8,868 nt of DNA. It comes from Rhodocyclaceae bacterium (lineage in GTDB: Bacteria > Pseudomonadota > Gammaproteobacteria > Burkholderiales > Rhodocyclaceae). Positions 1 through 7,063 of this stretch are shown here, piece by piece. Both the position numbers and the translations under genes were made by a program. Location of the stretch: NCBI GenBank assembly GCA_013821865.1, contig PNJM01000093.1, positions 1 through 8,868 of the forward strand. The letters are read 5' to 3'. The notes under the pieces are model-generated. The model saw only the letters and a program-made list of their open reading frames with translations. It was not told the origin of the DNA and made no database searches. Numbering within the stretch: the stretch's first letter is position 1; the number at the start of each line of letters is the position of its first letter.

Positions 1-288
1 ATCCTTGCGCTTCATCAGCCGGGTGAGGAGCTTGAGGCGGTCCTCGGTCTTCTCGATCGGGTTGAGGGTGAAATGCGGCGGGATTACCGGCAGATGGGCG
101 AAGGACCACTTGCCGCGCTTGACCTCGTACTCCTCCGGCACGGCGAGTTCGAGCAGATGGCCGATGGCCGACGAGAGCACGTAGTCGTCGCTCTCGTAAT
201 GCTCGCCCTGCCTGGTGAAGCCGCCCAGCGCCTTTGCGATGTCCTGCGCGACGGAAGGCTTCTCCGCAATGATCAGTTGTTTGCCCAT
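1..288 (-). CDS. topB: DNA topoisomerase III-like protein, N-terminal 96 codons (runs off window)
   Basis: This is the start of a type IA topoisomerase, which relaxes or decatenates DNA by single-strand passage through a 5'-phosphotyrosine intermediate. The visible 96 residues cover the beginning of the Toprim domain. The motif LIIAEKPSVAQDIAKAL (residues 5-21) contains the family's catalytic acidic residue, Glu9. It is followed by SSAIGHLLEL (39-48) and then KRGKWSFAHLPVIPPHF (57-73). This set looks more like topoisomerase III (TopB) than the topoisomerase I usually found beside smg. ATG at 288 is preferred because an in-frame stop lies about 20 bases upstream and no other start intervenes. 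The ribosome-binding site is weak. The catalytic tyrosine and the rest of the protein lie outside the window, so TopB versus TopA cannot be settled here. smg lies upstream on the same strand, but a promoter candidate sits between the two genes. Confidence 0.85.
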   Translation of the reverse strand, partial: MGKQLIIAEKPSVAQDIAKALGGFTRQGEHYESDDYVLSSAIGHLLELAVPEEYEVKRGKWSFAHLPVIPPHFTLNPIEKTEDRLKLLTRLMKRKD

Positions 289-327
289 GCCGCTTATGCC
301 GAACTGCTAATGCGTGGAAAGGCCGGG

Positions 328-356
328 ATGATAAGGAGAACGCCGCGGACTGGCAA
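328..356 (-). promoter_or_regulatory. sigma70-type promoter for topB
   Basis: On the minus strand, TTGCCA (351-356) and TATCAT (328-333) are separated by exactly 17 bases. Each box differs from consensus by two bases or fewer. The predicted start near 321 gives a leader of about 33 bases before the topB ATG. This suggests topB can be transcribed independently of smg and dprA. The call is by eye only. Confidence 0.55.
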
Positions 357-385
357 GCCGGATCCGCGCACCGGGGACAGCGGCC

Positions 386-844
386 TCAATGGATGAAGCG
401 CGCGTCGTCGCCCGACAGCAGCTCCTCCAGGATCAGCGTGTCCATGGCCTGATGCTGGTTCCACAGGACCATGAGGACGATGATTTTCAGCTTGGACAGC
501 GAGACGCCGGTTTCGGGCAGAGCCATGGCGCGTTCGATGATCATTTCGCGCGTCAGCGGACTCAGCACGCCGGAGTTTTCCAGGAAGGCCATGAAACCAC
601 GGCACTCGACATCCAGCCTGGCCTGCTCCTCGTCGCTGTAGCAGCGCGTGGACGTGTTGTCGGCGGCGATGCCCGGCCGGCTGTCTTCTCCTGCCTGTTG
701 CAGGCCATCCAGCCATTCAAGAGCCTCGGTGATTTCCTCGTCCTCGAATCCGGCGGCGGTAAGTTTCAGCGCAAGTTGCTCGGGGTCGGGATAGGCGTCC
801 GCCCGGAAATAATTCTCGAAGAGATAGACGAGTATGTCGAACAT
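386..844 (-). CDS. smg: Smg family protein (DUF494)
   Basis: A 152-residue protein recognisable as Smg, close to the roughly 157 residues of the E. coli protein. The N-terminus MFDILVYLFENYF (1-13) and the C-terminal block LSKLKIIVLMVLWNQ followed by LLSGDD are the family's most conserved parts. The molecular function of Smg is not established; it is known mainly for its conserved position next to dprA. The protein is acidic, with no signal peptide or membrane segment. The ATG at 844 gives the canonical family start, although no clear Shine-Dalgarno sequence precedes it. It lies 93 bases downstream of dprA on the same strand. The spacer between them is made of heptamer repeats, so co-transcription may be modulated there. 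Confidence 0.93.
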   Translation of the reverse strand: MFDILVYLFENYFRADAYPDPEQLALKLTAAGFEDEEITEALEWLDGLQQAGEDSRPGIAADNTSTRCYSDEEQARLDVECRGFMAFLENSGVLSPLTREMIIERAMALPETGVSLSKLKIIVLMVLWNQHQAMDTLILEELLSGDDARFIH

Positions 845-858
845 GGTGGCTGATTGAC

Positions 859-943
859 GTTTAATGTTCCAAGTTCAATGTTTAAAGTTGGCCGCCCCGA
901 TGGTCGGCGCACAACTTTAAACTTAGGCTTGCAAACTTTAAAC
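859..943. repeat. AT-rich degenerate heptamer repeats in the dprA-smg spacer
   Basis: Four tandem 7-base units of form GTTYAAN occupy 859-886: GTTTAAT, GTTCCAA, GTTCAAT and GTTTAAA, followed by a partial GTTG. The far side of the spacer (912-943) carries the same motif in inverted orientation, with AACTTTAAAC at 913-922 and again at 934-943. The array is strikingly AT-rich within a GC-rich genome. It runs into the dprA stop codon (938-940). It has no coding potential that I recognise. Confidence 0.7.
880..922 (-). other. stem-loop between dprA and smg
   Basis: GTTTAAAGTTG (880-890) and CAACTTTAAAC (912-922) form a perfect 11-base inverted repeat. The loop side carries an inner GCCG/CGGC pair (891-894 with 905-908). 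In dprA transcripts the hairpin would form just past the stop codon. It has no adjoining U-tract, so it could be an attenuator, an mRNA-stability element or simply a by-product of the heptamer repeats rather than a full terminator. Confidence 0.5.
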
Positions 944-2041
944 TCCGGAAAGGCGCTGGAACCGGCCTCCCGGCAGGCTTGCGACCCGACCATCCAGTTC
1001 CAGTTGCAACAGCATGGCGTATAGCTTCTCTGCCGTCAAGCCGGAACGCGCCGCCAGCGTGTCGATGTCGCAGGGATCGAAACCCATGCCTTCGAGCAGC
1101 GCGCGCGTCACGGCATCGGTCTCCGGCAGGGGCGCCGCGTTCTTCCCTGTCGCTCCTGCCGCCAGGCCGAGTTCATCGAGAATGTCCCGCGCATCGTCCA
1201 CCAGTTTGGCACCCTGCTTGATCAGGCGATGGCAGCCCTTGGACAGCGGCGAGTGGATCGAGCCGGGAATCGCGAAGACATCGCGCCCCTGCTCGCCGGC
1301 CAGCCTCGCGGTGATGAGCGAGCCGCTGCGTTCCGCCGCCTCGACGACTAGGCAGCCGCGCGCCAGCCCCGAGATGATGCGATTGCGGCGCGGGAAGTTC
1401 TCCTTCAATGCCGGCGTGCCGAGCGGAAACTCGCTGACGATGGCACCTTCCTCGGCGATTCTGCGGGCGAGATCCTGGTTTTTCGCCGGATAGACGCGGT
1501 CGATGCCGGTGCCGATCACCGCGATGGTGGAGCCGCTCCCGCGCAGCGCGCCGCGATGCGCCGCCGCATCGATGCCGAGCGCCAGGCCGCTGACGATCGT
1601 CAAGCCGGCGTTGGCGAGCGCTGTTGCGAAGGCTTCGGCGTTGGCTCCTCCCTGGGGAGTGGCGTTGCGCGAGCCGACCACCGCAAGCGCCGGCGCGTTG
1701 AGCAGTTCGACGCGGCCTTTCACGTAAAGCAGGGTTGGCGGATCGGCGGTATCCAGCAGGCGCTGCGGATAGTCCGGGTCGGCCAGGGTGAGGATGCGAT
1801 TGCCCGGTTCCTGCGCCCAGGCCAGTGCGGATTCCACCTCCCCGGTTGATTCATGGCCGAGCAGGCGTTCGGCGGAGGCACGTGGAAGGGTGCGCGCCAG
1901 CGCGGCGGCGCCGGCGGAGAAGATGTTTTCGGGAAGGCCCAAGGCGGAGAGCAGCGCGCGCTGCGTCTCGCCGCCGATGCCCGGTGCCAGCGTCAGGCGC
2001 AGCCAGGCGGCAAGGCTGGAGTCGCCGGTGTTGCCGGCCAC
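938..2041 (-). CDS. dprA: DNA-processing protein DprA
   Basis: DprA (Smf) binds incoming single-stranded DNA during natural transformation and loads RecA. The 367 residues carry the complete family architecture. There is an N-terminal helical region (about 1-80). The Rossmann-like DprA core follows, with VVGSRNAT (121-128), SGLALGIDAAAHRGAL (151-166), FPRRNRIISGLA (216-227) and RSGSLITARLA (238-248). A C-terminal winged-helix segment (about 305-365) completes it. The start is GTG at 2041, one base after the TAA of the upstream LysM gene. No clear Shine-Dalgarno is seen, so translational coupling is likely. The stop codon lies inside a heptamer repeat. The protein appears intact, which is compatible with competence or recombination activity, but no other competence gene is in the window. 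Confidence 0.95.
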   Translation of the reverse strand: MAGNTGDSSLAAWLRLTLAPGIGGETQRALLSALGLPENIFSAGAAALARTLPRASAERLLGHESTGEVESALAWAQEPGNRILTLADPDYPQRLLDTADPPTLLYVKGRVELLNAPALAVVGSRNATPQGGANAEAFATALANAGLTIVSGLALGIDAAAHRGALRGSGSTIAVIGTGIDRVYPAKNQDLARRIAEEGAIVSEFPLGTPALKENFPRRNRIISGLARGCLVVEAAERSGSLITARLAGEQGRDVFAIPGSIHSPLSKGCHRLIKQGAKLVDDARDILDELGLAAGATGKNAAPLPETDAVTRALLEGMGFDPCDIDTLAARSGLTAEKLYAMLLQLELDGRVASLPGGRFQRLSGV

Positions 2042-2042
2042 G

Positions 2043-3062
2043 TTACGGCGTGCGAACGATATCGGCGACCGTCACCGGGCGGGTGACGCTCATAACCAGC
2101 GCGTAGGAAATGCGCTCGAAGGTGCGGAAGACGAACACCAGGCCGTAGCGCTCGTTGGGCAGCTTGTGGGTTTCCTTCGCGCCGCCGTCGCGGATCTCGC
2201 GCTCCACGCCCTTGCGATACAGGGCGAGCACGTGGCCGACTTCCAGCCCGTCACGTTTGCCGCGGTTGAGGGTGACGATCGAGTTGCGACCGGTTTCCTT
2301 CACGCCGCCGTACATCGCGGCGATCTGACCCTCGATATGCGTCGTCGGCGCATGAGGCACGTAGCTGATGACCTCCTGGCGTGCCGCCGGGGCCAGCCGG
2401 TCGCCGGGGCCGATCTCCTGTTTGGCCGATACGATCTCGATGGTCGCCGTTTCGCCTTTGGCGATCTGCTGGGCGGTGCCGAGATAAAAGGCTTCGTAGC
2501 CGAGGATTTCCCTGGTTTCCGGGTCGGCAATCGGCTTGGCCGGCCGGTATACCTGCCACAGCTTGGCTTCCTGCTTCATGCCGCTGACGTAGGCCTTGTT
2601 GCCGGGGCCGACATACACGCGATCTTCCTGCGTGGCGACGATCTTCGGCGCATCCTTCATGCCGCCCTCATCGATCACCAGGGGTTGCGAGAGGAAGGGC
2701 TCGATGATGTTCTGCGGGATGCTCGATATGGCACCGACCGTCTGGTCGACGTAAACCTTCGGTTCGACCTTGATGGTCTGGCCGAGCCTGAGTTGCGGGT
2801 CGGCGCCGCTCCTGTCGAGGATCACCACCTGGCCGGGATAGATGCGGTGCGGGTTCCTGATCTGCTCCTTGTTCATGCGCCAGATCTCGGGCCAGCGGTA
2901 CGGTTCCTTGAGGAACTTCGCCGAAATGTCCCAGAGCGTGTCGCCGCGCACGACGATATGGCGATCGGGTGCGTCGTCGGCGAGCTGAAGCGGCTGGGTC
3001 GCCTGAGCCAGGGCACAGGCGGTTGAGAAACTGAGAAGCAGCGCAGATATAATACGGATCAT
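2043..3062 (-). CDS. secreted LysM-domain protein encoded upstream of dprA
   Basis: A 339-residue exported protein with one LysM peptidoglycan-binding domain. Residues 1-19 look like a signal peptide (MIRIISALLL core, ALA then Q at the likely cleavage site). The LysM domain spans about 35-84, with HIVVRGDTLWDISAKFL and a typical IYPGQVVIL ending. The remaining 250 residues are a conserved-looking but uncharacterised region with no recognised enzymatic motif. I chose ATG at 3062 because GAGG (3071-3074) sits eight bases upstream. ATG at 3068 would be only two bases from it, and TTG at 3080 has no such support. A LysM gene in front of dprA is a common arrangement in Betaproteobacteria. The role is inferred as envelope-associated; its link with DprA is positional only. 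Confidence 0.88.
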   Translation of the reverse strand: MIRIISALLLSFSTACALAQATQPLQLADDAPDRHIVVRGDTLWDISAKFLKEPYRWPEIWRMNKEQIRNPHRIYPGQVVILDRSGADPQLRLGQTIKVEPKVYVDQTVGAISSIPQNIIEPFLSQPLVIDEGGMKDAPKIVATQEDRVYVGPGNKAYVSGMKQEAKLWQVYRPAKPIADPETREILGYEAFYLGTAQQIAKGETATIEIVSAKQEIGPGDRLAPAARQEVISYVPHAPTTHIEGQIAAMYGGVKETGRNSIVTLNRGKRDGLEVGHVLALYRKGVEREIRDGGAKETHKLPNERYGLVFVFRTFERISYALVMSVTRPVTVADIVRTP

Positions 3063-3090
3063 CGTCATGGCCTCGCGCAAGGTTCCCGAG

Positions 3091-3103
3091 CCAGGGACCC
3101 TGG
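3091..3103. repeat. 13-base palindrome upstream of the LysM gene
   Basis: CCAGGG and CCCTGG flank a single central A, giving a perfect palindrome. The six bases GGTTCC occur twice around it (3081-3086 and 3102-3107). It could be a small hairpin in the LysM leader or a protein-binding site. Confidence 0.4.
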
Positions 3104-3117
3104 TTCCTCGTCGAAGT

Positions 3118-3129
3118 CTAGCATGCTAG
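3118..3129. repeat. 12-base palindrome CTAGCATGCTAG
   Basis: This is a perfect palindrome flanked on both sides by TCGA (3111-3114 and 3132-3135), a near-symmetric arrangement of about 25 bases in the middle of the divergent spacer. It is a plausible dimeric regulator site. No matching regulator is encoded nearby. Confidence 0.4.
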
Positions 3130-3191
3130 CCTCGACTTTTACAGGTTTGCATTAATTGTCGCACCTAATTCCCTAAATCGGCAAGCTTTTT

Positions 3192-3695
3192 ATGGCCCTC
3201 CTACCCATTCTTCGCTATCCCGACCCGAGGTTGCACAAAATTGCAGCACCGGTGGAGCACGTGGACGAATCGGTTCGCAAGCTTGCCGCCGACATGGCGG
3301 AAACCATGTACGAGGCCCCCGGCATCGGCTTGGCGGCGACCCAGGTCGATGTGCACAGGCAGGTTATCGTGATCGATATTTCGGAAGACAAGTCGCAACT
3401 GCTCACCCTGATCAACCCCGAGATTCTCGAACTTGCCGGCGAACAGGTCTGCGAGGAAGGCTGCCTCTCCGTGCCCGGCGTCTACGAGAAAGTGAGCCGG
3501 GCCGAGCGCGTCAAGGTGCGCGCGCTGAACCTGCGGGGCGAGTCCTTCGCGCTGGAAGCCGAAGGCCTGCTGGCCGTCTGCATCCAGCACGAAGTCGATC
3601 ATCTCCAGGGCAAGGTCTTCGTCGAACACCTGTCCCGCCTCAAGCAGACCCGCATCAAATCCAGGCTGGCCAAGCAGGCCCGAATTACCGCGTGA
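3192..3695 (+). CDS. def: peptide deformylase
   Basis: Removes the formyl group from the N-terminal methionine of nascent proteins in the cytoplasm, using a catalytic metal (usually Fe2+). All three family motifs are present in 167 residues: GIGLAATQ (44-51), EGCLS (89-93) with metal ligand Cys91, and HEVDH (133-137) with ligands His133 and His137 and catalytic Glu134. The length matches the roughly 168 residues usual for the proteobacterial enzyme. ATG at 3192 gives the standard [14 protein letters not shown] start, although no strong Shine-Dalgarno precedes it. fmt starts 13 bases after the stop, so the pair is almost certainly co-transcribed. The pairing is functionally coherent, since Fmt adds the group that Def removes. 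Confidence 0.97.
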   Translation: MALLPILRYPDPRLHKIAAPVEHVDESVRKLAADMAETMYEAPGIGLAATQVDVHRQVIVIDISEDKSQLLTLINPEILELAGEQVCEEGCLSVPGVYEKVSRAERVKVRALNLRGESFALEAEGLLAVCIQHEVDHLQGKVFVEHLSRLKQTRIKSRLAKQARITA

Positions 3696-3708
3696 TGCGC
3701 GGCCGCGC

Positions 3709-4644
3709 ATGAGAGCCATATTTGCCGGCACGCCGGAATTCGCTGCCGCCGCGCTGGAGGCCATCCTGGCCGCCGGTTTTGACGTACTGTTAGTGCTCAC
3801 TCAACCTGATCGCCCTGCCGGACGGGGCATGGCGCTGCATGCCAGTCCGGTGAAGGAGCTCGCCCTGAAGCGCGGGCTGCCCGTGCATCAGCCCCCCTCG
3901 CTCAAGACCGAGGCCGCATGCCAGCCCATCCTCGACGCCCGCCCGGACGTGATGGTGGTCGCCGCTTACGGGCTTCTCCTGCCCCAGGCCGTGCTCGACA
4001 TCCCGCGCCTGGGCTGCCTCAACATCCATGCCTCGCTGCTGCCGCGCTGGCGCGGCGCGGCACCGATCCAGCGCGCCATCCTCGCCGGCGATGCAGAAAC
4101 CGGCGTCACCATCATGCAGATGGATGCCGGCCTGGACACCGGCCCCATGCTCCTCACCGAGCGCGTAGCGGTTGCCGGCGACGACACCGCGCAGACCCTG
4201 CATGACAAGCTGGCGGCGCTCGGTGCCGGGTTGATCGTCACCGCGCTGCGTGGACTGGAGAAGGGGGAACTGACGGCCGTTCCCCAACCCGCCGAGGGTA
4301 TTACTTACGCCGCCAAGATCGACAAGCGCGAGGCGGAACTGGACTGGCGCAAGCCCGCGATCGAGCTTGCGCGGGCCGTGCGAGCCTTCAATCCTTTTCC
4401 CGGTGCGGCCGCACGCCTGAACGGGGCGGTGCTGAAAATCCGGTCGGCGCAGGCCGCCGATGGGCAAGGCGAACCCGGCACCGTGATCTCAGCCGGTTCC
4501 GACGGCATCGTCGTCGCCTGTGGCCAAGGCGCGCTGCGGCTGAACCAATTGCAGAAGCCCGGCGGCAAGCGCCTCGCGGCCGCCGACTTCCTGCGCGGCG
4601 TCCCGGTGCGGGCCGGCGCCCGGTTTTCCCTGGCCGCCGATTGA
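3709..4644 (+). CDS. fmt: methionyl-tRNA formyltransferase
   Basis: Transfers a formyl group from 10-formyltetrahydrofolate to Met-tRNA(fMet) for translation initiation. The 311 residues include the N-terminal Rossmann fold starting [13 protein letters not shown]. The catalytic block [18 protein letters not shown] (104-121) contains Asn105 and His107, and GLDTGPML (141-148) contains Asp143. These correspond to the Asn/His/Asp triad of the E. coli enzyme. The C-terminal tRNA-binding domain runs from about residue 206 ([13 protein letters not shown]) to the end. ATG at 3709 fits the family start, and the gene follows def by 13 bases. The stop codon (4642-4644) overlaps the -35 box of the proposed htpX heat-shock promoter. 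Confidence 0.97.
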   Translation: MRAIFAGTPEFAAAALEAILAAGFDVLLVLTQPDRPAGRGMALHASPVKELALKRGLPVHQPPSLKTEAACQPILDARPDVMVVAAYGLLLPQAVLDIPRLGCLNIHASLLPRWRGAAPIQRAILAGDAETGVTIMQMDAGLDTGPMLLTERVAVAGDDTAQTLHDKLAALGAGLIVTALRGLEKGELTAVPQPAEGITYAAKIDKREAELDWRKPAIELARAVRAFNPFPGAAARLNGAVLKIRSAQAADGQGEPGTVISAGSDGIVVACGQGALRLNQLQKPGGKRLAAADFLRGVPVRAGARFSLAAD

Positions 4645-4669
4645 ATTATTCTTGCCCCCGCCCCATCTA
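4641..4669 (+). promoter_or_regulatory. sigma32 (RpoH) heat-shock promoter for htpX
   Basis: TTGAAT (4641-4646) and CCCCATCTA (4661-4669) are separated by 14 bases. The second element matches the RpoH -10 consensus CCCCATNTA in full. The first resembles the CTTGAAA -35 element, and the spacing falls in the accepted range. The predicted start near 4676 gives a leader of about 28 bases containing AAGGA (4694-4698), five bases before the htpX ATG. htpX is an RpoH target in E. coli. The whole promoter fits into the 59-base fmt-htpX gap plus the end of fmt. Confidence 0.72.
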
Positions 4670-4703
4670 AAGGGTGCTGTTCCATTAACGGGAAAGGAAA
4701 TCC

Positions 4704-5540
4704 ATGCTGGGCAACTGGTTGAAAACCACCATTCTGATGGCCGGCATCCTGGCGCTGTTCGGCGCCGTGGGCGGGATGCTCGGCGGCGCTCAGGGCATGA
4801 TTCTCGCGCTCGTCCTCGGCGGCGCGATGAATATTTTCGCCTACTGGTTCTCGGACAGGATGGTGCTGCGCATGTACAACGCGCAGGAGGTGGACGAGAC
4901 CTCCGCGCCGCAGTACTACAACATCGTGCGGGAACTGGCGCAGCGGGCGCAGATCCCCATGCCGCGCGTGTACCTGATCGACGAGGCGCAACCCAATGCC
5001 TTCGCCACCGGGCGCAACCCGGAGCATGCCGCGGTGGCGGCCACCACCGGCATCCTGCGGCTGCTGTCCGCGCGCGAGCTGCGCGGCGTCATGGCGCACG
5101 AACTGTCGCACGTGAAGCACCGCGACATCCTCATCTCGACCATCTCCGCCACCATCGCCGGCGCGATCTCCTCGCTGGCGCAGTTCGGCATGTTCTTCGG
5201 CGGGCGCGGCGAGGACCGGCCGAACCCGGTCGTCGCCATCATCGTCATGATCCTCGCCCCCATCGCCGCGATGTTGATCCAGATGGCCATCTCGCGCGCC
5301 CGCGAGTTCGAGGCCGACCGCGGCGGCGCCGAGATCTCCGGCGATCCGAATGCCTTGGCCGACGCGCTGGCCAAGATCGATGCCTTTGCACGCGGCATTC
5401 CCATGCAGACGGCCGAGGCGCATCCAGAGACGGCGCAGATGATGATCATGAATCCGTTGTCCGGCGGCGGTATCAAGGGGCTGTTCAGCACCCACCCGAA
5501 TACGGAAGAGCGCATTGCGCGGCTGCGCGCAATGGCGTGA
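4704..5540 (+). CDS. htpX: heat-shock membrane zinc metalloprotease HtpX
   Basis: An M48-family inner-membrane protease that takes part in quality control of membrane proteins alongside FtsH. The 278 residues begin with two hydrophobic segments (about 7-27 and 31-50). A soluble catalytic region follows, with [11 protein letters not shown] (131-141): His132, Glu133 and His136 form the HExxH zinc site. Hydrophobic stretches lie at about 143-165 and 175-197. REFEAD (200-205) then supplies the third zinc ligand, Glu201. The conserved NAFATG (98-103) and the C-terminal [11 protein letters not shown] motif are also present. It is slightly shorter than the E. coli protein (about 293 residues) but complete. 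The start has a good ribosome-binding site and a sigma32-like promoter, so heat or membrane-stress induction is likely. Confidence 0.96.
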   Translation: MLGNWLKTTILMAGILALFGAVGGMLGGAQGMILALVLGGAMNIFAYWFSDRMVLRMYNAQEVDETSAPQYYNIVRELAQRAQIPMPRVYLIDEAQPNAFATGRNPEHAAVAATTGILRLLSARELRGVMAHELSHVKHRDILISTISATIAGAISSLAQFGMFFGGRGEDRPNPVVAIIVMILAPIAAMLIQMAISRAREFEADRGGAEISGDPNALADALAKIDAFARGIPMQTAEAHPETAQMMIMNPLSGGGIKGLFSTHPNTEERIARLRAMA

Positions 5541-5584
5541 AGTTTGGCTCAGCGCAAACTTGATCCCCTCTACCCCGCAGGGGG
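5540..5584. terminator. convergent hairpins between htpX and the homospermidine synthase gene
   Basis: Two stem-loops fill the 46-base gap between converging genes. One is AAGTTTG/CAAACTT (5540-5546 with 5555-5561). The other is CCCCT/AGGGG (5565-5569 with 5579-5583), with an alternative tight CCCC-GCA-GGGG hairpin at 5573-5583. Neither is followed by a long T-run. They could act as a bidirectional terminator, but this is not a textbook intrinsic one. Confidence 0.45.
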
Positions 5585-5586
5585 CT

Positions 5587-7005
5587 TCACACCACCCGGA
5601 AATTCTTGAACTGCCACGGATCTTCGAGGTCGAGAGCTTCTTCGAACAACTGGCCGCGATCCTTCAGCGGCGTCCAGTCGCCGTAGGCGCCGACCACGTT
5701 GCCCAGATACGGCCGGCAGATGCGCAGGATATGCTCGTAGGGCAGGCCTTCCGGTTCGACGAGGCCGCAGGCCGGGTTTTTCATGGCCCAGATCACGCCG
5801 GCCATCACCGGCGCCGTCACCTGCAGACTGGTGGCGCTGTTGTGCGGGGCGAGCGAGCGCGCTTCCGAAATGGAAAGCTGCGAGCCGTACCAGTAGATGC
5901 CGCGGCCGTGGCCCATGAGCAGCACGCCCAGCTCGTCGATGCCGGAGACGATCTCGTCCTTCAGCACACGCTTCTTTTTCTGCAGGCGCCAGTTGCGCCC
6001 GGCCAGCTCGTGCACCGACAGCACCGCGTCGTCGCAGGGATGGTAGGCGTAATGCACCGTCGGCCGGTATTCCGGGTTGTCGCCTGCGCCGACGGTGAAA
6101 TAGTCGGCGATCGAGATGGACTCGCTGTGCGTGATGAGAAAGCCGTGGATCGGCCCGGCCAGCGGCGTCCACGTGCGCACCTGCGTGCTGGCGCCGGGCC
6201 GCGCGAGATAGATCGCCGCCTTCGAGCCGAAGTCGTGCCGGTATCCGTCCACCGGGAAATGGCGCTCGTGGCTGCCCCAGCCCAGCTCGGCCGGCTGGAA
6301 GCCCTCGCCGACGAAGCCGTCCACCGACCAGGTGTTCACGAACTCGCCCGGCACCTTGCGCTTGCTTGCCACCTGCGAATCGCGTTCCGCGACATGGATG
6401 GCGCGCACGCCCAGCGCCTGCGCCAGCCGCGCCCAGCCCTCGCGCGTTGCCGGCGCCTCGACCGGCTTGCCCGCATCCGCCGAGATGTTCAGCAGCGCCT
6501 GCTTGACGAAATGCGACACCAGTCCGGGGTTGGCGCCGTGCGTGAGAATGGCCGTCGGCCCATCGCCGCCCGGCTTGCGCAGCGCCAGCGCCGTCTCGCG
6601 CAAGGCATAGTTCGAGCGCTTGGAGGCCGGAAGACTCGGATCGGTATAGCCGCCGGCCCACGGCTCGATGCAGGTATCCAGGTAAAGCGCGCCGATCTTC
6701 TGGCACAGCTCCATCAGCGCCACGCTGGAAACATCGACTGAAAGGTTGAGCAGGAAATCGCCCGGCGAGAGGCGCGGCTCGAGCAGCTGGCGATAGTTTT
6801 CCTTGGTGAGCGGCGTCACCATGTGCGGCACGCCATGCTTGCGCGCCACGCCGATGCCGTCCTCGTCCGCCGTCATGATGAGGACCTGCTCCGGCTTCAT
6901 GTCGATGTGGCGCAGCAGCAGCGGCAGCACGCCCTGGCCCACGCAGCCGAAGCCGACCATCACCAGCCGGCCGCGAAAAGCATGTTCTTTGCGGAATTCA
7001 GTCAA
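5587..7005 (-). CDS. hss: homospermidine synthase (bacterial type)
   Basis: Makes the polyamine sym-homospermidine from putrescine (or spermidine plus putrescine) through an NAD-dependent aminobutyl transfer. The 472 residues resemble the Blastochloris viridis enzyme from end to end. They include the Rossmann motif MVGFGCVGQG (16-25), NLSVDVSS (87-94), DTCIEPW (110-116), HGANPGLVS (156-164), AERDSQ (206-211), NTWSVDGF (224-231) and SGIDELGVLL later on. Relative to the B. viridis numbering I remember, active-site residues Glu117, Glu210, Trp229 and Glu237 fall at Glu114, Glu207, Trp226 and Glu234, a constant offset of three. I chose TTG at 7005 because the best Shine-Dalgarno overlaps the alternative GTG at 7011 (474 residues). 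The open frame continues upstream to 7173, but that part crosses the promoter and is not conserved-looking. The gene is monocistronic and converges on htpX. Confidence 0.93.
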   Translation of the reverse strand: MTEFRKEHAFRGRLVMVGFGCVGQGVLPLLLRHIDMKPEQVLIMTADEDGIGVARKHGVPHMVTPLTKENYRQLLEPRLSPGDFLLNLSVDVSSVALMELCQKIGALYLDTCIEPWAGGYTDPSLPASKRSNYALRETALALRKPGGDGPTAILTHGANPGLVSHFVKQALLNISADAGKPVEAPATREGWARLAQALGVRAIHVAERDSQVASKRKVPGEFVNTWSVDGFVGEGFQPAELGWGSHERHFPVDGYRHDFGSKAAIYLARPGASTQVRTWTPLAGPIHGFLITHSESISIADYFTVGAGDNPEYRPTVHYAYHPCDDAVLSVHELAGRNWRLQKKKRVLKDEIVSGIDELGVLLMGHGRGIYWYGSQLSISEARSLAPHNSATSLQVTAPVMAGVIWAMKNPACGLVEPEGLPYEHILRICRPYLGNVVGAYGDWTPLKDRGQLFEEALDLEDPWQFKNFRVV

Positions 7006-7007
7006 TT

Positions 7008-7016
7008 TCACCCCCT
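7008..7016 (-). promoter_or_regulatory. ribosome-binding site that decides the hss start
   Basis: AGGGGGTGA on the minus strand pairs along its length with the 16S anti-Shine-Dalgarno if one G-U wobble is allowed. It includes the candidate GTG codon (7009-7011) itself. The spacing of five bases from its G-run to TTG (7003-7005) favours TTG as the true start. Confidence 0.5.
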
Positions 7017-7063
7017 GTGCGGCTCTTCTGGGCGGGGCTGCGAGGCCGCGTGTAAGGCCGCGG

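Larger units (their letters stand above)
3063..3191. promoter_or_regulatory. divergent regulatory spacer between the LysM gene and def
   Basis: This 129-base spacer must hold the promoters for the LysM-dprA unit (leftward) and def-fmt (rightward). It is AT-richer on the def side (about 3137-3191). Possible def elements are TTTGCA (3146-3151) with TAATTC (3166-3171) or CTAAAT (3173-3178), but their spacing is poor, so I do not assign a promoter. def has no convincing Shine-Dalgarno. Two perfect palindromes lie on the LysM side. Confidence 0.5.

Noticed and set aside
859..943. CRISPR array or tRNA in the dprA-smg spacer
   Set aside because: Seven-base contiguous units without spacers, and no cloverleaf potential.
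1788..3026. 412-codon open frame antisense to dprA and the LysM gene
   Set aside because: Spans two well-supported genes on the other strand and has no recognisable motifs.
3698..3707. GC-rich palindromic stretch between def and fmt
   Set aside because: Short GC-only self-complementarity expected by chance in a GC-rich genome; no terminator features.
4305..5495. 396-codon open frame antisense to fmt and htpX
   Set aside because: Low-complexity His/Arg/Gly-rich translation typical of the antisense shadow of GC-rich genes; both sense genes have full catalytic motifs.
4652..5563. 303-codon frame overlapping htpX on the same strand
   Set aside because: Arg/Gly/Ala-rich out-of-frame translation; htpX in the other frame has the HExxH site and a good ribosome-binding site.
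5515..6741. 408-codon open frame antisense to hss
   Set aside because: Composition is that of a shadow frame and the opposite strand encodes a complete homospermidine synthase.
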